This document shows, one piece after another, positions 42,040-52,100 of a stretch of 64,000 nucleotides of DNA (position 1 is its first letter; every line of letters starts with the position of its first letter). The translations under genes were made by a program, and so were the position numbers. The stretch is from positions 62,001 to 126,000 of the forward strand of contig NZ_JAJFES010000003.1 of the NCBI RefSeq assembly GCF_020708045.1, in the 5' to 3' direction. Source of the DNA: Massilia sp. IC2-278 (GTDB lineage: Bacteria; Pseudomonadota; Gammaproteobacteria; Burkholderiales; Burkholderiaceae_D). The notes under the pieces were generated by a model that was given only the letters and a program-made list of their open reading frames with translations, had not been told where the DNA came from and ran no database searches.

Positions 42040-42648
42040 ATGTTTAAGAGACTGGCAGCGGAAGCACTGGGGTTCAGCGATATCGGCGTCATCGTCGGCT
42101 CGGCCGATTACGACAAGGTCGACGCGGACGATTACCTGTTCAGCGAAGACGGCGAGCAGATCTTCTTCCTCATCAAGAGCAAGAAGGACGAATACTGCTT
42201 CACCAATCTCGCCCTGATCCACGTGGATGGCGATTCGGCCGTGTCGTCGAAACGCTCGATCAAGCGCTACGATTATGCGTCTTACCAGATCACCGACGTC
42301 AGCATCGAAACCGCCGGCACGCTGGACATGGACATCGAACTCAAGTTCAACCTGGAAGGCACCAAGTTTTCCATCGACGTGAAGAAGAGCTTCATCGAGC
42401 AGCTGAAGGATATCTATAAAGCCCTGATCACGATCGGCAAGCAGCAAAAGCGCAATGCGCTATCGCGCGATAACGCCCTGCGCGCGCTGGATGCGACGGC
42501 GTCGGTGCACAAGCTGAATATCGCGCCGGGTGCAGGCAGCCTGGTGAGCCAGTATGGCGAACTGCTGGAGGCGCTGAATACGGCGATGTTCGATACGCAC
42601 ACCAAGCGCGATTTCAGCGACGTGTTCACCAAGTACATTCACAACTGA
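42040..42648 (+). CDS. PH-domain (YvbH-like) protein
   Basis: A 202-residue protein. The first ~125 residues match bacterial PH domains (FSDIGVIVGSADYDKVDADDYLF, EYCFTNLALIHVDGDSAVSSKRSIKRYDY, GTLDMDIELKFNLEGTKFSIDVKKSF), followed by a helical C-terminus of the type that oligomerises in YvbH. GAGGG precedes the ATG. Biological role unknown; GC is a little lower than its neighbours. A terminator follows. Confidence 0.82.
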   Translation: MFKRLAAEALGFSDIGVIVGSADYDKVDADDYLFSEDGEQIFFLIKSKKDEYCFTNLALIHVDGDSAVSSKRSIKRYDYASYQITDVSIETAGTLDMDIELKFNLEGTKFSIDVKKSFIEQLKDIYKALITIGKQQKRNALSRDNALRALDATASVHKLNIAPGAGSLVSQYGELLEALNTAMFDTHTKRDFSDVFTKYIHN

Positions 42649-42686
42649 CGCTTCGCGGCAGCGACTCCGATTTGCTGAGCGTCGAC

Positions 42687-42717
42687 GCGGCAAGTGCATG
42701 CTTGCCGCTTTTGTCTT
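42687..42717 (+). terminator. Rho-independent terminator
   Basis: Stem GCGGCAAG/CTTGCCGC with a TGCATG loop followed by TTTTGTCTT, 39 bases after the PH-domain gene. Confidence 0.85.
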
Positions 42718-42741
42718 GCAGCGCCCGATGCCTGCCGGCCG

Positions 42742-43503
42742 TCAGCGCCGCGAGACGGCGAATTTTCGTGCGACACAGAGCAGCACGACCGCCAGCGCCG
42801 CCATCGCCATGCCGGTCACCACGACGTTGAACAAGGCGTGTTCGCCGGATTTCGAATGCTTCAGCATCAGTCCCGCGGCGCCTCCGCCCAAGCCGGCCAG
42901 GGCAATGACAACCAGCACATACAGGCCGCGCAGGCCGGATAGCGGCCGGTGCGACAGCGCCCCCGCCTCCGTCGTGGCCAGCCAGTGCCGCAGGTAAGCG
43001 GCAGTGACGATGAAGCCGGCCAAACTGCTCATGTGCTGCAGCACCTTGAACAGCGGTATGGAATAACTGCCCAGCGTTACCTGCATGCGCAGCAGCGCGA
43101 CGTGACGCACGACGGCCGTGTTCGGATGCGTGAATGCATCCCAGGCGATATGGCTCGCCGCGCCGATCAGCAAGGACACGAGCACGATTCCCAGCGTGCG
43201 AACATCCGCTTTCAACCACGGCGCCATAGGCCGCATGCGCGCCGATACCGCTGCGGGCGCCCATTCGATAAAAGCATCGCGCAGCAACGCGTGGTAGATG
43301 CAATACACGAGCAAGCCGGCAGGAAGGCAATACAGGAAGATGCCGGGCAGGCTGTGGGTAAAGTAGCCGTCTGTGGCCAGTGGCAGGAAATAAACGAAGT
43401 CGGGCGCCATGCTGCCGATGACGAGTGCCGGCAAGGAAGTCAGGCGCCGGGCGCGCGCATGCAAAGGCAGGACGATTGCGGGGTGGCACAAGGTGAATGG
43501 CAT
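42742..43503 (-). CDS. DUF4184-family membrane protein
   Basis: A 253-residue integral membrane protein beginning MPFTLCHPAIVLPLHARARRLTSLPALVIGSMAPDFVYF, which is the DUF4184 signature (HP near 7, GSMAPD near 31). HIAWDAFTHP near 118 provides further conserved His/Asp residues, as in metal-dependent YdjM/phospholipase-like membrane hydrolases. About six spans. ATG at 43503 chosen over an upstream start because family alignment begins at MPFTL. Function unknown. Confidence 0.85.
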   Translation of the reverse strand: MPFTLCHPAIVLPLHARARRLTSLPALVIGSMAPDFVYFLPLATDGYFTHSLPGIFLYCLPAGLLVYCIYHALLRDAFIEWAPAAVSARMRPMAPWLKADVRTLGIVLVSLLIGAASHIAWDAFTHPNTAVVRHVALLRMQVTLGSYSIPLFKVLQHMSSLAGFIVTAAYLRHWLATTEAGALSHRPLSGLRGLYVLVVIALAGLGGGAAGLMLKHSKSGEHALFNVVVTGMAMAALAVVLLCVARKFAVSRR

Positions 43504-43552
43504 GTGGCTCCTTGCTTTATGTAAAGCGAGGGTCAAGTCTGACCCCGGCTGT

Positions 43553-45496
43553 TCAGCGCTCGATCAAATTGCGCAAGCCACTGGCCCGGTGCGTGCGCCT
43601 TGCCACCGCCTCCGCCAGCACCGACCCGGTCGGCGACACCAGCGTGAACTCCGCACTCGCGCGCGTGATCCCGGTGTACACCAGCTCGCGCGTCAGGATG
43701 CCGTGCCGGTCTTCGGGCAGCACCAGCACTGTATGGCGGAACTCCGAGCCCTGCGATTTATGAACCGTCATCGCGAACGCCGTCTCCACATTGCGCAGGC
43801 GCGTGGCCAGCACCGAGCGTACGGCGTCGCCTTCCATGAAGTACACGCGCAAGGATCCCGGCCGGGCCGGGTCGCTCAGGGTCAGGCCGATGTCGCCATT
43901 GAACACGCTGGTGCCGTAGTCGTTACGCGTCACCATCACCGGCCGCCCGACGTACCACTCGCCGCCGCGGCGCAGCAGGCCCGCCGCTTCCAGGCGCTGT
44001 TCGATGGCGGTGTTCAGGCCGGATACGCCCCACTCGCCTTCGCGCACGGCGCACAGGATGCGGAAGGCCTCGAAGCGTCCCAGCACCGAACGCACCCAGT
44101 CCTCGTGGGCGCTGCCCTCGGGGCGGTCCACCAGCAGTTCCAGGTAGGGCTGGTAGCCCTCGAGCGCCAGGTTGACCACGTGGTGCTGGTGCGCGCGCTC
44201 GATCCAGCGCACTTGCGCCGCGTCGCCGTTGCGCAGCACGGTCTCGGCCTCCTCCGCATCGCCGGCGTTCACGGCCAGCGACAGCTGCCCGATCGGGCCG
44301 CCGAAGCGGCGGCTGTGGCGCAGCATCACGGTCTGCTGGGCCAGCGGGCCGGCGCTGCCGAGGAATTCGGCGGGCAGCGCTTCGCCGCTGGCGCGGCGCA
44401 CGTAGTCCGCGGTCTCGGCGCTGTAGCCGCCGCGCTGGGCGTCGTGGCACAGGTCGCCGAGCACGGCGCCGGCTTCCACCGATGCCAGCTGGTCCTTGTC
44501 GCCCAACAGCACCAGCATGGCGCCGGGCGGCAGCGCATCGAGCAGGCTGGCCATCATCTCCAGGTGCACCATCGAGGCTTCGTCGACGATCAGGACGTCG
44601 ACGTCGAGCGGATTGCCGGCGTGGTGGGCGAACGAGCGCGTGTCGGGCCGCGCACCCAGCAAACTGTGCAGGGTGCGGGCAGCGCCCATGCGCTCGGTCA
44701 GCTGGCGCAGCGGCAGCGCTTCGCCCACCCGTTCGGCCAGCTCGCTCAAGGCCTTGTCGATCGACTGTTTCAGGCGCGCGGCGGCCTTGCCGGTCGGCGC
44801 GGCCAGGGCGATGCGCTGGCGCGCGGCATCCGGGGCGGTGGCGAACAGCAGCGCCAGCAGGCGCGCCACCGTGTAGGTTTTACCGGTGCCGGGGCCGCCG
44901 GTGATGATCGCCACCGAGCCGCGCAGGGCCACGGCGCAGGCCAGCTTTTGCCAGTTCGGCTGTTCGCTGGCGCGCTGCGAGAAGAACAGCAGGTCGAGCC
45001 AGGAATGGACCTTGGCCGTGTCCACGGGCCGGGTGCCGGCGGCGCGGGCGCGGATGCTGGCCGCGACCACGGTTTCGTCGCGCCAGTAGCGGCGCAGGTA
45101 CAGGCGCTCGCCGTCGAACACCAACGGCTCGCCGTAATCGAGGTCGCCCACCTTCCACACCTGTTCGCAGGCGGCGATCTGGCTGGCCCAGGCCTTGGCG
45201 GTCTTCGGCAGCGGCGCCACGGTAACGGCCAGGCCCTGCCACTGCTCCCCGGTCCAGCCGAGCAGGCTGGCCGGGTCGCCGGCCAGGTCGCTCAGTTGCA
45301 GGCAGCTGTGGCCGCGTCCTTCGAGTTCGGACAGCACGGTGGCGGCCAGCAGCATCGCCGGCGAAGCACATGTCGATGCGCACCCCAGCGAGGCAACAAA
45401 GCGCGCAAAGGCGCCCGACAGGCGGCGCAGTTCGCCGGCCTCGGTCAGGCGCGCCACTTCCAGCCACAGGGCGCCGATTTTTTCTTCTTCTGTCAT
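43553..45496 (-). CDS. recD: Exodeoxyribonuclease V alpha subunit
   Basis: A 647-residue SF1B helicase, the fast 5'-3' motor of RecBCD. After an N-terminal domain of about 165 residues, the Walker A IITGGPGTGKTYTVARLL is at 198-215, then AAPTGKAAARLK, the Walker B VDEASM, LLGDKDQL, and the C-terminal TVHKSQGSEF and YTGITRA motifs. The ATG overlaps the recB stop (ATGA). The same frame is open for another 548 codons over recB, but that part is antisense-frame noise of GC-rich DNA. Confidence 0.95.
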   Translation of the reverse strand: MTEEEKIGALWLEVARLTEAGELRRLSGAFARFVASLGCASTCASPAMLLAATVLSELEGRGHSCLQLSDLAGDPASLLGWTGEQWQGLAVTVAPLPKTAKAWASQIAACEQVWKVGDLDYGEPLVFDGERLYLRRYWRDETVVAASIRARAAGTRPVDTAKVHSWLDLLFFSQRASEQPNWQKLACAVALRGSVAIITGGPGTGKTYTVARLLALLFATAPDAARQRIALAAPTGKAAARLKQSIDKALSELAERVGEALPLRQLTERMGAARTLHSLLGARPDTRSFAHHAGNPLDVDVLIVDEASMVHLEMMASLLDALPPGAMLVLLGDKDQLASVEAGAVLGDLCHDAQRGGYSAETADYVRRASGEALPAEFLGSAGPLAQQTVMLRHSRRFGGPIGQLSLAVNAGDAEEAETVLRNGDAAQVRWIERAHQHHVVNLALEGYQPYLELLVDRPEGSAHEDWVRSVLGRFEAFRILCAVREGEWGVSGLNTAIEQRLEAAGLLRRGGEWYVGRPVMVTRNDYGTSVFNGDIGLTLSDPARPGSLRVYFMEGDAVRSVLATRLRNVETAFAMTVHKSQGSEFRHTVLVLPEDRHGILTRELVYTGITRASAEFTLVSPTGSVLAEAVARRTHRASGLRNLIER

Positions 45497-48400
45497 TCGA
45501 AACTTCCATTCGCAAGCAGGCGGTCGAGGCCGTCGAGCAGGACGGGGTCCGGCTCCAGCACATAGCAGCCGTGGGTCGCGGTGTTGGCGATCCCGCGCAG
45601 GAACAGGAACACGGCGCCGCCCAGTTGTTCGGCCGGGTCGTAGTTGTCGCCGAGGCGGCTTTTCAGCAAACGGTGCAGGGCCAGCATGTAGATCGCACCC
45701 TGGATGTCGTAGCGGTGGCCGGCCATGCCCTCTTCCATCGCGCGTTTGGTGTAGGCGGCGTCGCTGGTGCCAAGCGCGTTCGACTTGTAGTCGAGCACCC
45801 AGTAGCGGCCCTCGTGCTCGAACACCAGGTCGGCAAAGCCTTTCAGCATGCCGTGCAGGGCGCGCTCGGGCAGGGTCGGGCGCGCGACGTTGCCAAGCAG
45901 GCGGCGCCGGCACAGGCGATCGAGTTCGCCGATGGCCAGCTCCTCGCTCGGGAACCAGAACTCCATCTCCGGCAGCGGCGCCTCGATCTCGAACAGGCTG
46001 GCGCCGAACGGCGGCAGGCGCGTGGTGGCGATCATGCGCAGCCACGCCAGGGCGTCGTCGAGGCGGTTGCCCCAACCGGCGCGCTGGATGCGCTGGACCA
46101 GGCGCGACTCGAAGCCCGGGTCGTCGACGGCGAAGCCTTCCTGGGCCATCCATTCCAGCTGCTCGTGCAGGAAGTTGCCCGGCACCGAGCCGCGCGGGAA
46201 GCGGTGCCAGGGAGCGTCTTCGCCACGCGGGGCGGCGACCGCCACTTCTTCCTCTTCGAGCAGCGTTTCCTCGGCGGCGCGCTGCGGCGGCGCCGTGGTG
46301 TGGCGCGTGATCGAGGTGAAGGAACCGACCGCCCAATTGCGCTCGAAATGGGCGTCGAACGGCGCCGGCTCGACCAGCGGCGCGCGCGTTTCCACGCGCT
46401 CCAGCATGGTGCAGCCATCCAGGTCGTCTTCCAGGGTATGCAGTTCGATGCCGCTGCATTCGCCGCGCAGGCGTTCCAGGTGCTCGGCCAGGTGCGGCAC
46501 CGCGACCGCGTTGCCGCCGCTGAGCAGGTAGCCGAGCGCCGACTCGTGCAGGCGGTTCTCGCCCTTCCTGCCGGCGGCAACCGCCGCCACGCCGAGCCAC
46601 AGGAAGTGGCGCGCACGGGTCAGCGCCACGTACAGCAGGCGCAGGTCTTCTTCCAGGCGCGCGCGGTCCACCGCTTCCAGCGCCGCATCCGACAGGGCCA
46701 GGTCGATCTTGCGCCCGCCCTCCTCGTCCACATAGTCGAAGAAGGTGCGGTTGCGGCGCTCGGTCTTGCGCGCGGTGACGGCGAACGGCAGGTACACCAG
46801 CGGGTACTCCAGGCCCTTCGACTTGTGCACCGTGATCACCTTCACCAGCTCGGCGTCGCTTTCCAGGCGCAGCACGCGCTCGTCGCCGCCCTCGCCCAGG
46901 CCTTCCACCTGTTCGGCGAACCAGCGGATCAGGGCCTGCTCGCCATCGAGCTGGCTTGACGCTTCCTGCAGCAGCTCGGCCAGGTGCAGCAGGTTGGTCA
47001 GGCGCCGTTCGCCGCCGGGTTCGCGCAGCAGGCGCGCCGGCAGGCCGAGTTCGTGGATGAAGCGGCGCAGCATGGCCAGCACGCCCTGGCGCTGCCAGCA
47101 GTTGTGCAGATTCTTCAGCTGCTCGACGCGGGTTTCCCACGCCGTTTCGTCGCTGGAGAGCAGCGCCAGTTCGGCCAGCGGCAGCCCGGCCGTGCGCGTG
47201 GCCAGCGCGGCGCGCGCCAGGGCGCCGTCGAGCGGATTGGCCACCGCGTGCAGCCAGCGCAGTACGTCCTGCGCTTCTTCGCTTTCCACCACCGAGTCCT
47301 TGTCGGACAGGTAGACGCTGGCCACGCGGCGCCGCATCAGGGCCTGGCGGATGGCCGCGGCTTCGCGCCGGTCGCGCACCAGGATGGCGATATCGGCCGG
47401 CAGCAGGCGTTTGAATTCTTCGCCGTCATCGAAGCCGACCGCTTCGTCGTTCAGCAGCTTGACGATGTGCTCGGCGCAGTGGTGGGCGAAGAATGCGCGG
47501 TACTCGTCCGCCTTCATGTCTTCGCGCGCGGTGGCGCTCATGGTCAGCGCCTGGTAGGGTCCGTCGACGCCGACCAGCTGCGCCTTGCCGCCGGCCGCAT
47601 CGACCGGCTCGAACGGCAGCGGATTTTCCTCGCCCTTGCGGAAGCGGAAGGCGCCGGTGGCATGGCCCGGATGCGACATGTCGCGCTCGGCGTAGTCGAA
47701 CATGCGGTTCACCGCCTGCACCAGGGCTTCGGTGGAACGGTAGTTGGTGCCGAGCTGGTAGTGCCGGCCCGCGGTGGCGCGGCGCGCCGACAAATAGCTG
47801 TGGATGTCGGCGCCGCGGAAGCCGTAGATCGACTGCTTGGGGTCGCCGATCAGGAACAGGCCCTGCTCCGGGTCGTTCGCGGCCACCCGGTACAGCAGGT
47901 CGAAGATGCGGTACTGGTCGGGCGAGGTGTCCTGGAATTCGTCGATCAGCGCCACCGGGTACTGGGTGACGATGCGGCGGCGCAGGGCCTCGCCGTTCGC
48001 GCCTTCCAGCGCATCCTTCAGGCGCACCAGCATGTCGGCGAAGCCGAACTGGCGCGTGCGCTGCTTCAATTCGGCCATGCGCGCGGCGATGTGGCCGGCG
48101 GCGTGGCGCAGCAGCGCGTGGGCCAGCGGGTCGATCGCATCGAGTGCCGCGCGCAGCGCTTCGGTGCCGTCGAAGCAGCCCGGGACCTCGGCGCTGAAGC
48201 CCTTGCTGAAGGCGTCCTCGATGCCGTGCGGCGTGAGGCGCTTCCAGGCGGTCTCGCTGAACTTGTCGGCGTCGGGTGCCAGCATGGCCGGGTCGGCGGC
48301 CCAGGCGCGCAAGGCGTCGAACCACTTGACCAGCGAATCGGCGCGCATCTTGTTGCCGTTGAAGCATTTGGGATTCAGGTCGCGCTGGCCGGCGATCCAG

Positions 48401-49155
48401 CGTTCCATCTCGTCGGCGCGCTCGGTCCAGCCTTTTTTCAGGCGGGCGAGTTCCGCCTGCTGGCTGCGCTGCACGCGCGCCACCAGGGCGGCCAGCGGTT
48501 CCGGATCAGGCGCACCCAGCACCGCCGTACGTCCCACCAGGTCGCGTACCGCGCCCTTCAATGCCTCGACGTCGCGCCAGGTATCGATCACCGCGGCCAG
48601 CGCGTGGCTGTTCAAAGGGTAGACGTGCTGGCGCCAGTAATCGTGGGCGGCGTCCTCGAACAGGGCGCGCTCGTCGCTCACCAGCTCTTCGTCGAACAGG
48701 CTGCCGCTGTCGAACGCGTGCTCGCGCAGCATGCGCTGGCACCAGGCGTCGATGGTGAAGATCGCCGCTTCGTCCATGGTTTCGGCGGCCAGCACCAGGC
48801 GATGGGCGGCGACGACGCGTTCGCTGTCGTCGGCGAAGCTCGCAGCCAAATCCCGCAAATAAGGGTCCTTGCGCGCCGGATCGTCGTGCTCGAGCTCACC
48901 GCGGAAGTAAGCCGCTGCCTGCACCAGGCGCTCGCGCACCCGGTTCGACAGTTCGCGCGTGGCGGCGCGGGTGAATGTCATCACCAGGATGTCCGAGGGC
49001 AGCAGCGGGCGAACAAAAGCCGCGTCGCCGCCATGGCCCAGCACCAGGCGCAGGTAGAGCGCGGCGATGGTCCACGTTTTACCGGTGCCGGCACTGGCCT
49101 CGATCAGGCGCGAGCCGTGCAGCGGAAATGCCAGGGGGTCGAGCAGCTGGCTCAT
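45493..49155 (-). CDS. recB: Exodeoxyribonuclease V beta subunit
   Basis: A 1220-residue helicase-nuclease for double-strand break processing and recombination. Walker A IEASAGTGKTWTIAALYLR begins near 18; VALIDEFQDTSPDQY and LIGDPKQSIYGFRGAD give further UvrD-type motifs; TVHKSKGLEYPLVYLPF is motif V-like. The C-terminal nuclease has GFADLVFEHEGRYWVLDYKSN with the metal-binding Asp and the catalytic Lys. Length agrees with E. coli RecB (about 1180). ATGA overlaps on both sides. Confidence 0.96.
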   Translation of the reverse strand: MSQLLDPLAFPLHGSRLIEASAGTGKTWTIAALYLRLVLGHGGDAAFVRPLLPSDILVMTFTRAATRELSNRVRERLVQAAAYFRGELEHDDPARKDPYLRDLAASFADDSERVVAAHRLVLAAETMDEAAIFTIDAWCQRMLREHAFDSGSLFDEELVSDERALFEDAAHDYWRQHVYPLNSHALAAVIDTWRDVEALKGAVRDLVGRTAVLGAPDPEPLAALVARVQRSQQAELARLKKGWTERADEMERWIAGQRDLNPKCFNGNKMRADSLVKWFDALRAWAADPAMLAPDADKFSETAWKRLTPHGIEDAFSKGFSAEVPGCFDGTEALRAALDAIDPLAHALLRHAAGHIAARMAELKQRTRQFGFADMLVRLKDALEGANGEALRRRIVTQYPVALIDEFQDTSPDQYRIFDLLYRVAANDPEQGLFLIGDPKQSIYGFRGADIHSYLSARRATAGRHYQLGTNYRSTEALVQAVNRMFDYAERDMSHPGHATGAFRFRKGEENPLPFEPVDAAGGKAQLVGVDGPYQALTMSATAREDMKADEYRAFFAHHCAEHIVKLLNDEAVGFDDGEEFKRLLPADIAILVRDRREAAAIRQALMRRRVASVYLSDKDSVVESEEAQDVLRWLHAVANPLDGALARAALATRTAGLPLAELALLSSDETAWETRVEQLKNLHNCWQRQGVLAMLRRFIHELGLPARLLREPGGERRLTNLLHLAELLQEASSQLDGEQALIRWFAEQVEGLGEGGDERVLRLESDAELVKVITVHKSKGLEYPLVYLPFAVTARKTERRNRTFFDYVDEEGGRKIDLALSDAALEAVDRARLEEDLRLLYVALTRARHFLWLGVAAVAAGRKGENRLHESALGYLLSGGNAVAVPHLAEHLERLRGECSGIELHTLEDDLDGCTMLERVETRAPLVEPAPFDAHFERNWAVGSFTSITRHTTAPPQRAAEETLLEEEEVAVAAPRGEDAPWHRFPRGSVPGNFLHEQLEWMAQEGFAVDDPGFESRLVQRIQRAGWGNRLDDALAWLRMIATTRLPPFGASLFEIEAPLPEMEFWFPSEELAIGELDRLCRRRLLGNVARPTLPERALHGMLKGFADLVFEHEGRYWVLDYKSNALGTSDAAYTKRAMEEGMAGHRYDIQGAIYMLALHRLLKSRLGDNYDPAEQLGGAVFLFLRGIANTATHGCYVLEPDPVLLDGLDRLLANGSFE

Positions 49156-52100
49156 GCTTCTTCTCCATCCAACTTGGTGATCTTCACGCCCTCCAGCCAG
49201 CGCGCCAGTCCGCCATACAATTCATCCGCCAATGCAGGCCAGTTGCCGCCCGCCGTCAGGTAAGCGAAATCGGGCCAGAGGCGCGCGAGACACGGGTCGG
49301 CCACCTCGCCCGAGACCTCGAAGCCGCCTTCGTACACGGCGCGCGCGTCGCCGTCCTGCACGGACGCCAGCGCGGTCTTGCACGCCAGCGGCAGCGGCGC
49401 GTCCAGGTTGCGGCGCCACAGGCGCGCCAGGTTCGCCAGCTCGTCACGGGCGGCGGCGCTGTCGATCGGCGCCATCGTGATCACCGCGTCGCGCGCCACC
49501 AGGTAGCCGGTGATGGGCGTGGAATCTGCCGCAGCGGCCGCGCCGGCGGCCAGCTGGCGCAGCCAGGGCACGATCAGCTTGTCGCCGCGCGGCTTGCCGG
49601 TCTTGTCGAGCACCTTCGAGGAAATCTGCATCAGCCAGGCGGTCTGCTCGCCATTGCTGCGCAGGCGGTCGATCCAGTCATCGAGCAGCAGGCCGCCAAG
49701 CTCCAGGCTCACCGCCAGCTTCGGCGCCGCCTGCGGGAAGCGTGCGCCGAGGCGCAGCCAGGCGCTTCGTACCGGCACCAGGCCTTCGACTAATTGCTCC
49801 TGCCACTGGCGGCCCAGGAGACCAATCGGCAGCACGCCTTCGCGCGCCAGGCGTTCGGCGCGCGCGTCCAGCGTGGTGCGCACTTCATCGAGCTCCTCGG
49901 GCTTGCCGGCGTCGTCGAGCAGGCTGTCTTCCAGGAAGTAGCGTTCGAGGGCGTCGAGGGCGAATGGTTCCTCGTCCTCGCCGATCACCTCGGCCTCGCC
50001 GAACATCACGCCCAGGCGGCGCCGGAAGAAGTAGCGCGCCGGCTGCTTCAGGAAGCTGGCCAGGTCCGACAGCTTCAGGCGGAACTCGGAATCGAGTTCG
50101 TAGGGCGGCAAATCGCCGGCCTCGCCGCCCTCTTGCGCGCCGTGCGCCGCGCGCCATTCGCGCGCATAGGTCAGCAGGCCGCCTTCCTCGAAATAGCGGC
50201 GGCTGAACGGCTGCAGCGCGTGCTCCACCGTGATGTCGTGCAGGTCCAGGTGCCAGCCGAGCTTCAGGTAATCGCGCAGCTGCGACACCAGCACCGACGG
50301 CGGCTGTTCGCTGTTGTCGCGCACGTTGCGGCCGACCCAGCTGATGTACAGCTTGTCGCGTGCGGCCAGCAGGGCTTCGAGCATCAGGTAGCGGTCGTCG
50401 TCGCGGCGCGAGCGGTCGCCGGGGCGGTGCATGCCGGGCAGCGCCAGCAAATCGAAGTCGGCCTGCGGCGCGCGGCGCGGGAAGTCGCCGTCGTTCAGGC
50501 CCAGCAAACACACCACGCGGAAAGGCACGGCGCGCATCGGCATCAGGGTGCAGAAGGTCACGCCGCCCGAGACGAACTGGTGGTTCAGGGTCGGCTGGTC
50601 GATCTGGCTGAGCCAGGCTTCGCGCAGCACGGCCAGCGGCACCGGCTCGTCGAAGCCGCCCGCCTCCGCCATTTCGAGCCAGCATTGCAGGCCCTCGTTC
50701 AATTGCGACAGGGTCAGGCGGTCGCCTTCCTCGCGGCCGTCGAAGAAGGTGGACAGCAGCTCGCGCGCCTCCGCGCCCCACTCCGTAGGGGTGCGCGGCT
50801 GCGCCAGGCGCGCGCGCCAGTCCAGCAGGCTTTCCACAAGCTGGGCCAGCGAACCGGCCAGGGCGGCGTCCAGGCCGCCGACTTCGGCATAGGGCTCGAT
50901 GTCGCCATAGCGCGCACCGGCACCGCTGGCGTAACCGAGCAGCATGCGCCGCACGCCGAAGATCCAGGCATTCTGTTCGCCGGCCGCGCCCAGGCCCAGG
51001 CCCGCGCGGTGTTCGCCGTCCAGGCCCCAGCGCACGCCGGCGCCTTCGATCCAGTGGCCGAGCGTGGGCAAATCGTCTTCATGCAGGCCGAAGCGGGTGG
51101 CCACGGCTGGCACGTCGAGCAGGTCGCGCACCTCGCTCTGGCGGCAGCGCTGCTGCGGCAGGCGCAGCAGCCATTCCAGTGCAACGAGCAGCGGGTTGAC
51201 GCTGCGGTCGCGCGTGTCGCCGATCTCGAACGGAATGTAGCGCGGGTCGTTCCTGCGGTGCTGGTCGAACACGGCGTGGATCGCCGGCGAGAAGGTGTCG
51301 ATGTCGGGCACCATCACCACCACGTCGCGCGGGCGCAGCGTGCCATCCCGCGCGAACATCGCCAGCAGCTGGTCGTGCAGCACCTCGACTTCGCGCTGGG
51401 TGCTGTGGGTGACGTGGAACTCGATCGAGCGGTCCTCGGGCTCGGGCGGCATCTGCGGGTGCTCGGACAGCGGCAGCAGGTCGCGCACGGCGGCCTGCAC
51501 CTGCTGCAGCAGGGTCTCGCCCTGGCCGTCGGAGAAGAGGTCGATGCGCAGCTTGGTCATGCCGGCGGTTTCGGGGCGCCCTTCCTCGTTGTCGAATTCG
51601 TCGAGCATGCGCACGAAGTCGCGCCCCTGCCGGCCCCAGCTCGCCAGCAGCGGGTGGCTGTGCGTGTGCAGTTCTTCGATCGGCAGCGCGGCCAGGTCGA
51701 TGCCGCCGCGTTCCGGATGGCGTTTATGGGCCGCCTTCAGCAGCTCGCGCCCCTCGATGATGTCGCCCCAGTAGAACTGGCAGGGATTCGGCACCGCCAG
51801 CAGCACCTGGGTGTGGCGCGAGAGCGTGGCGATCGCCTGCAGCGTCTGGTACGGCAGGGCCGACATCCCGAACAGCACCACGCGGCGCGGCAGGCGGTGT
51901 TTCGGCTGGTCGCCCGAGAGGATCGCCGAGACGAAGACTTCGTGGATGGCGGCGCGCCCGGTGCCGCGCTGCATGGCCGGCACGCTCTCGTGCACCGCGC
52001 GCCACAGGCGCGCCTGCCAGCACTGGTCCGCGGCCAGCGGCACCGGCTCGCCGCCGGCGCGGCGCAACTGGTCGCGGCCGATCTCCCAGTCCGTCAGCCA

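Noticed and set aside
40726..42700. Genomic island inserted at tRNA-Arg
   Set aside because: No integrase gene and no second copy of the tRNA 3' end could be found by eye; kept only as a low-interest finding.
43531..43544. GGTCAAGTCTGACC imperfect palindrome after the DUF4184 start
   Set aside because: Only one copy seen in the window, with no clear link to either neighbouring gene.
45497..47140. 548-codon upstream extension of the recD frame
   Set aside because: It overlaps recB on the same strand in another frame and reads as Arg/Pro/Ala-rich noise; RecD homology starts at MTEEEK (45496).
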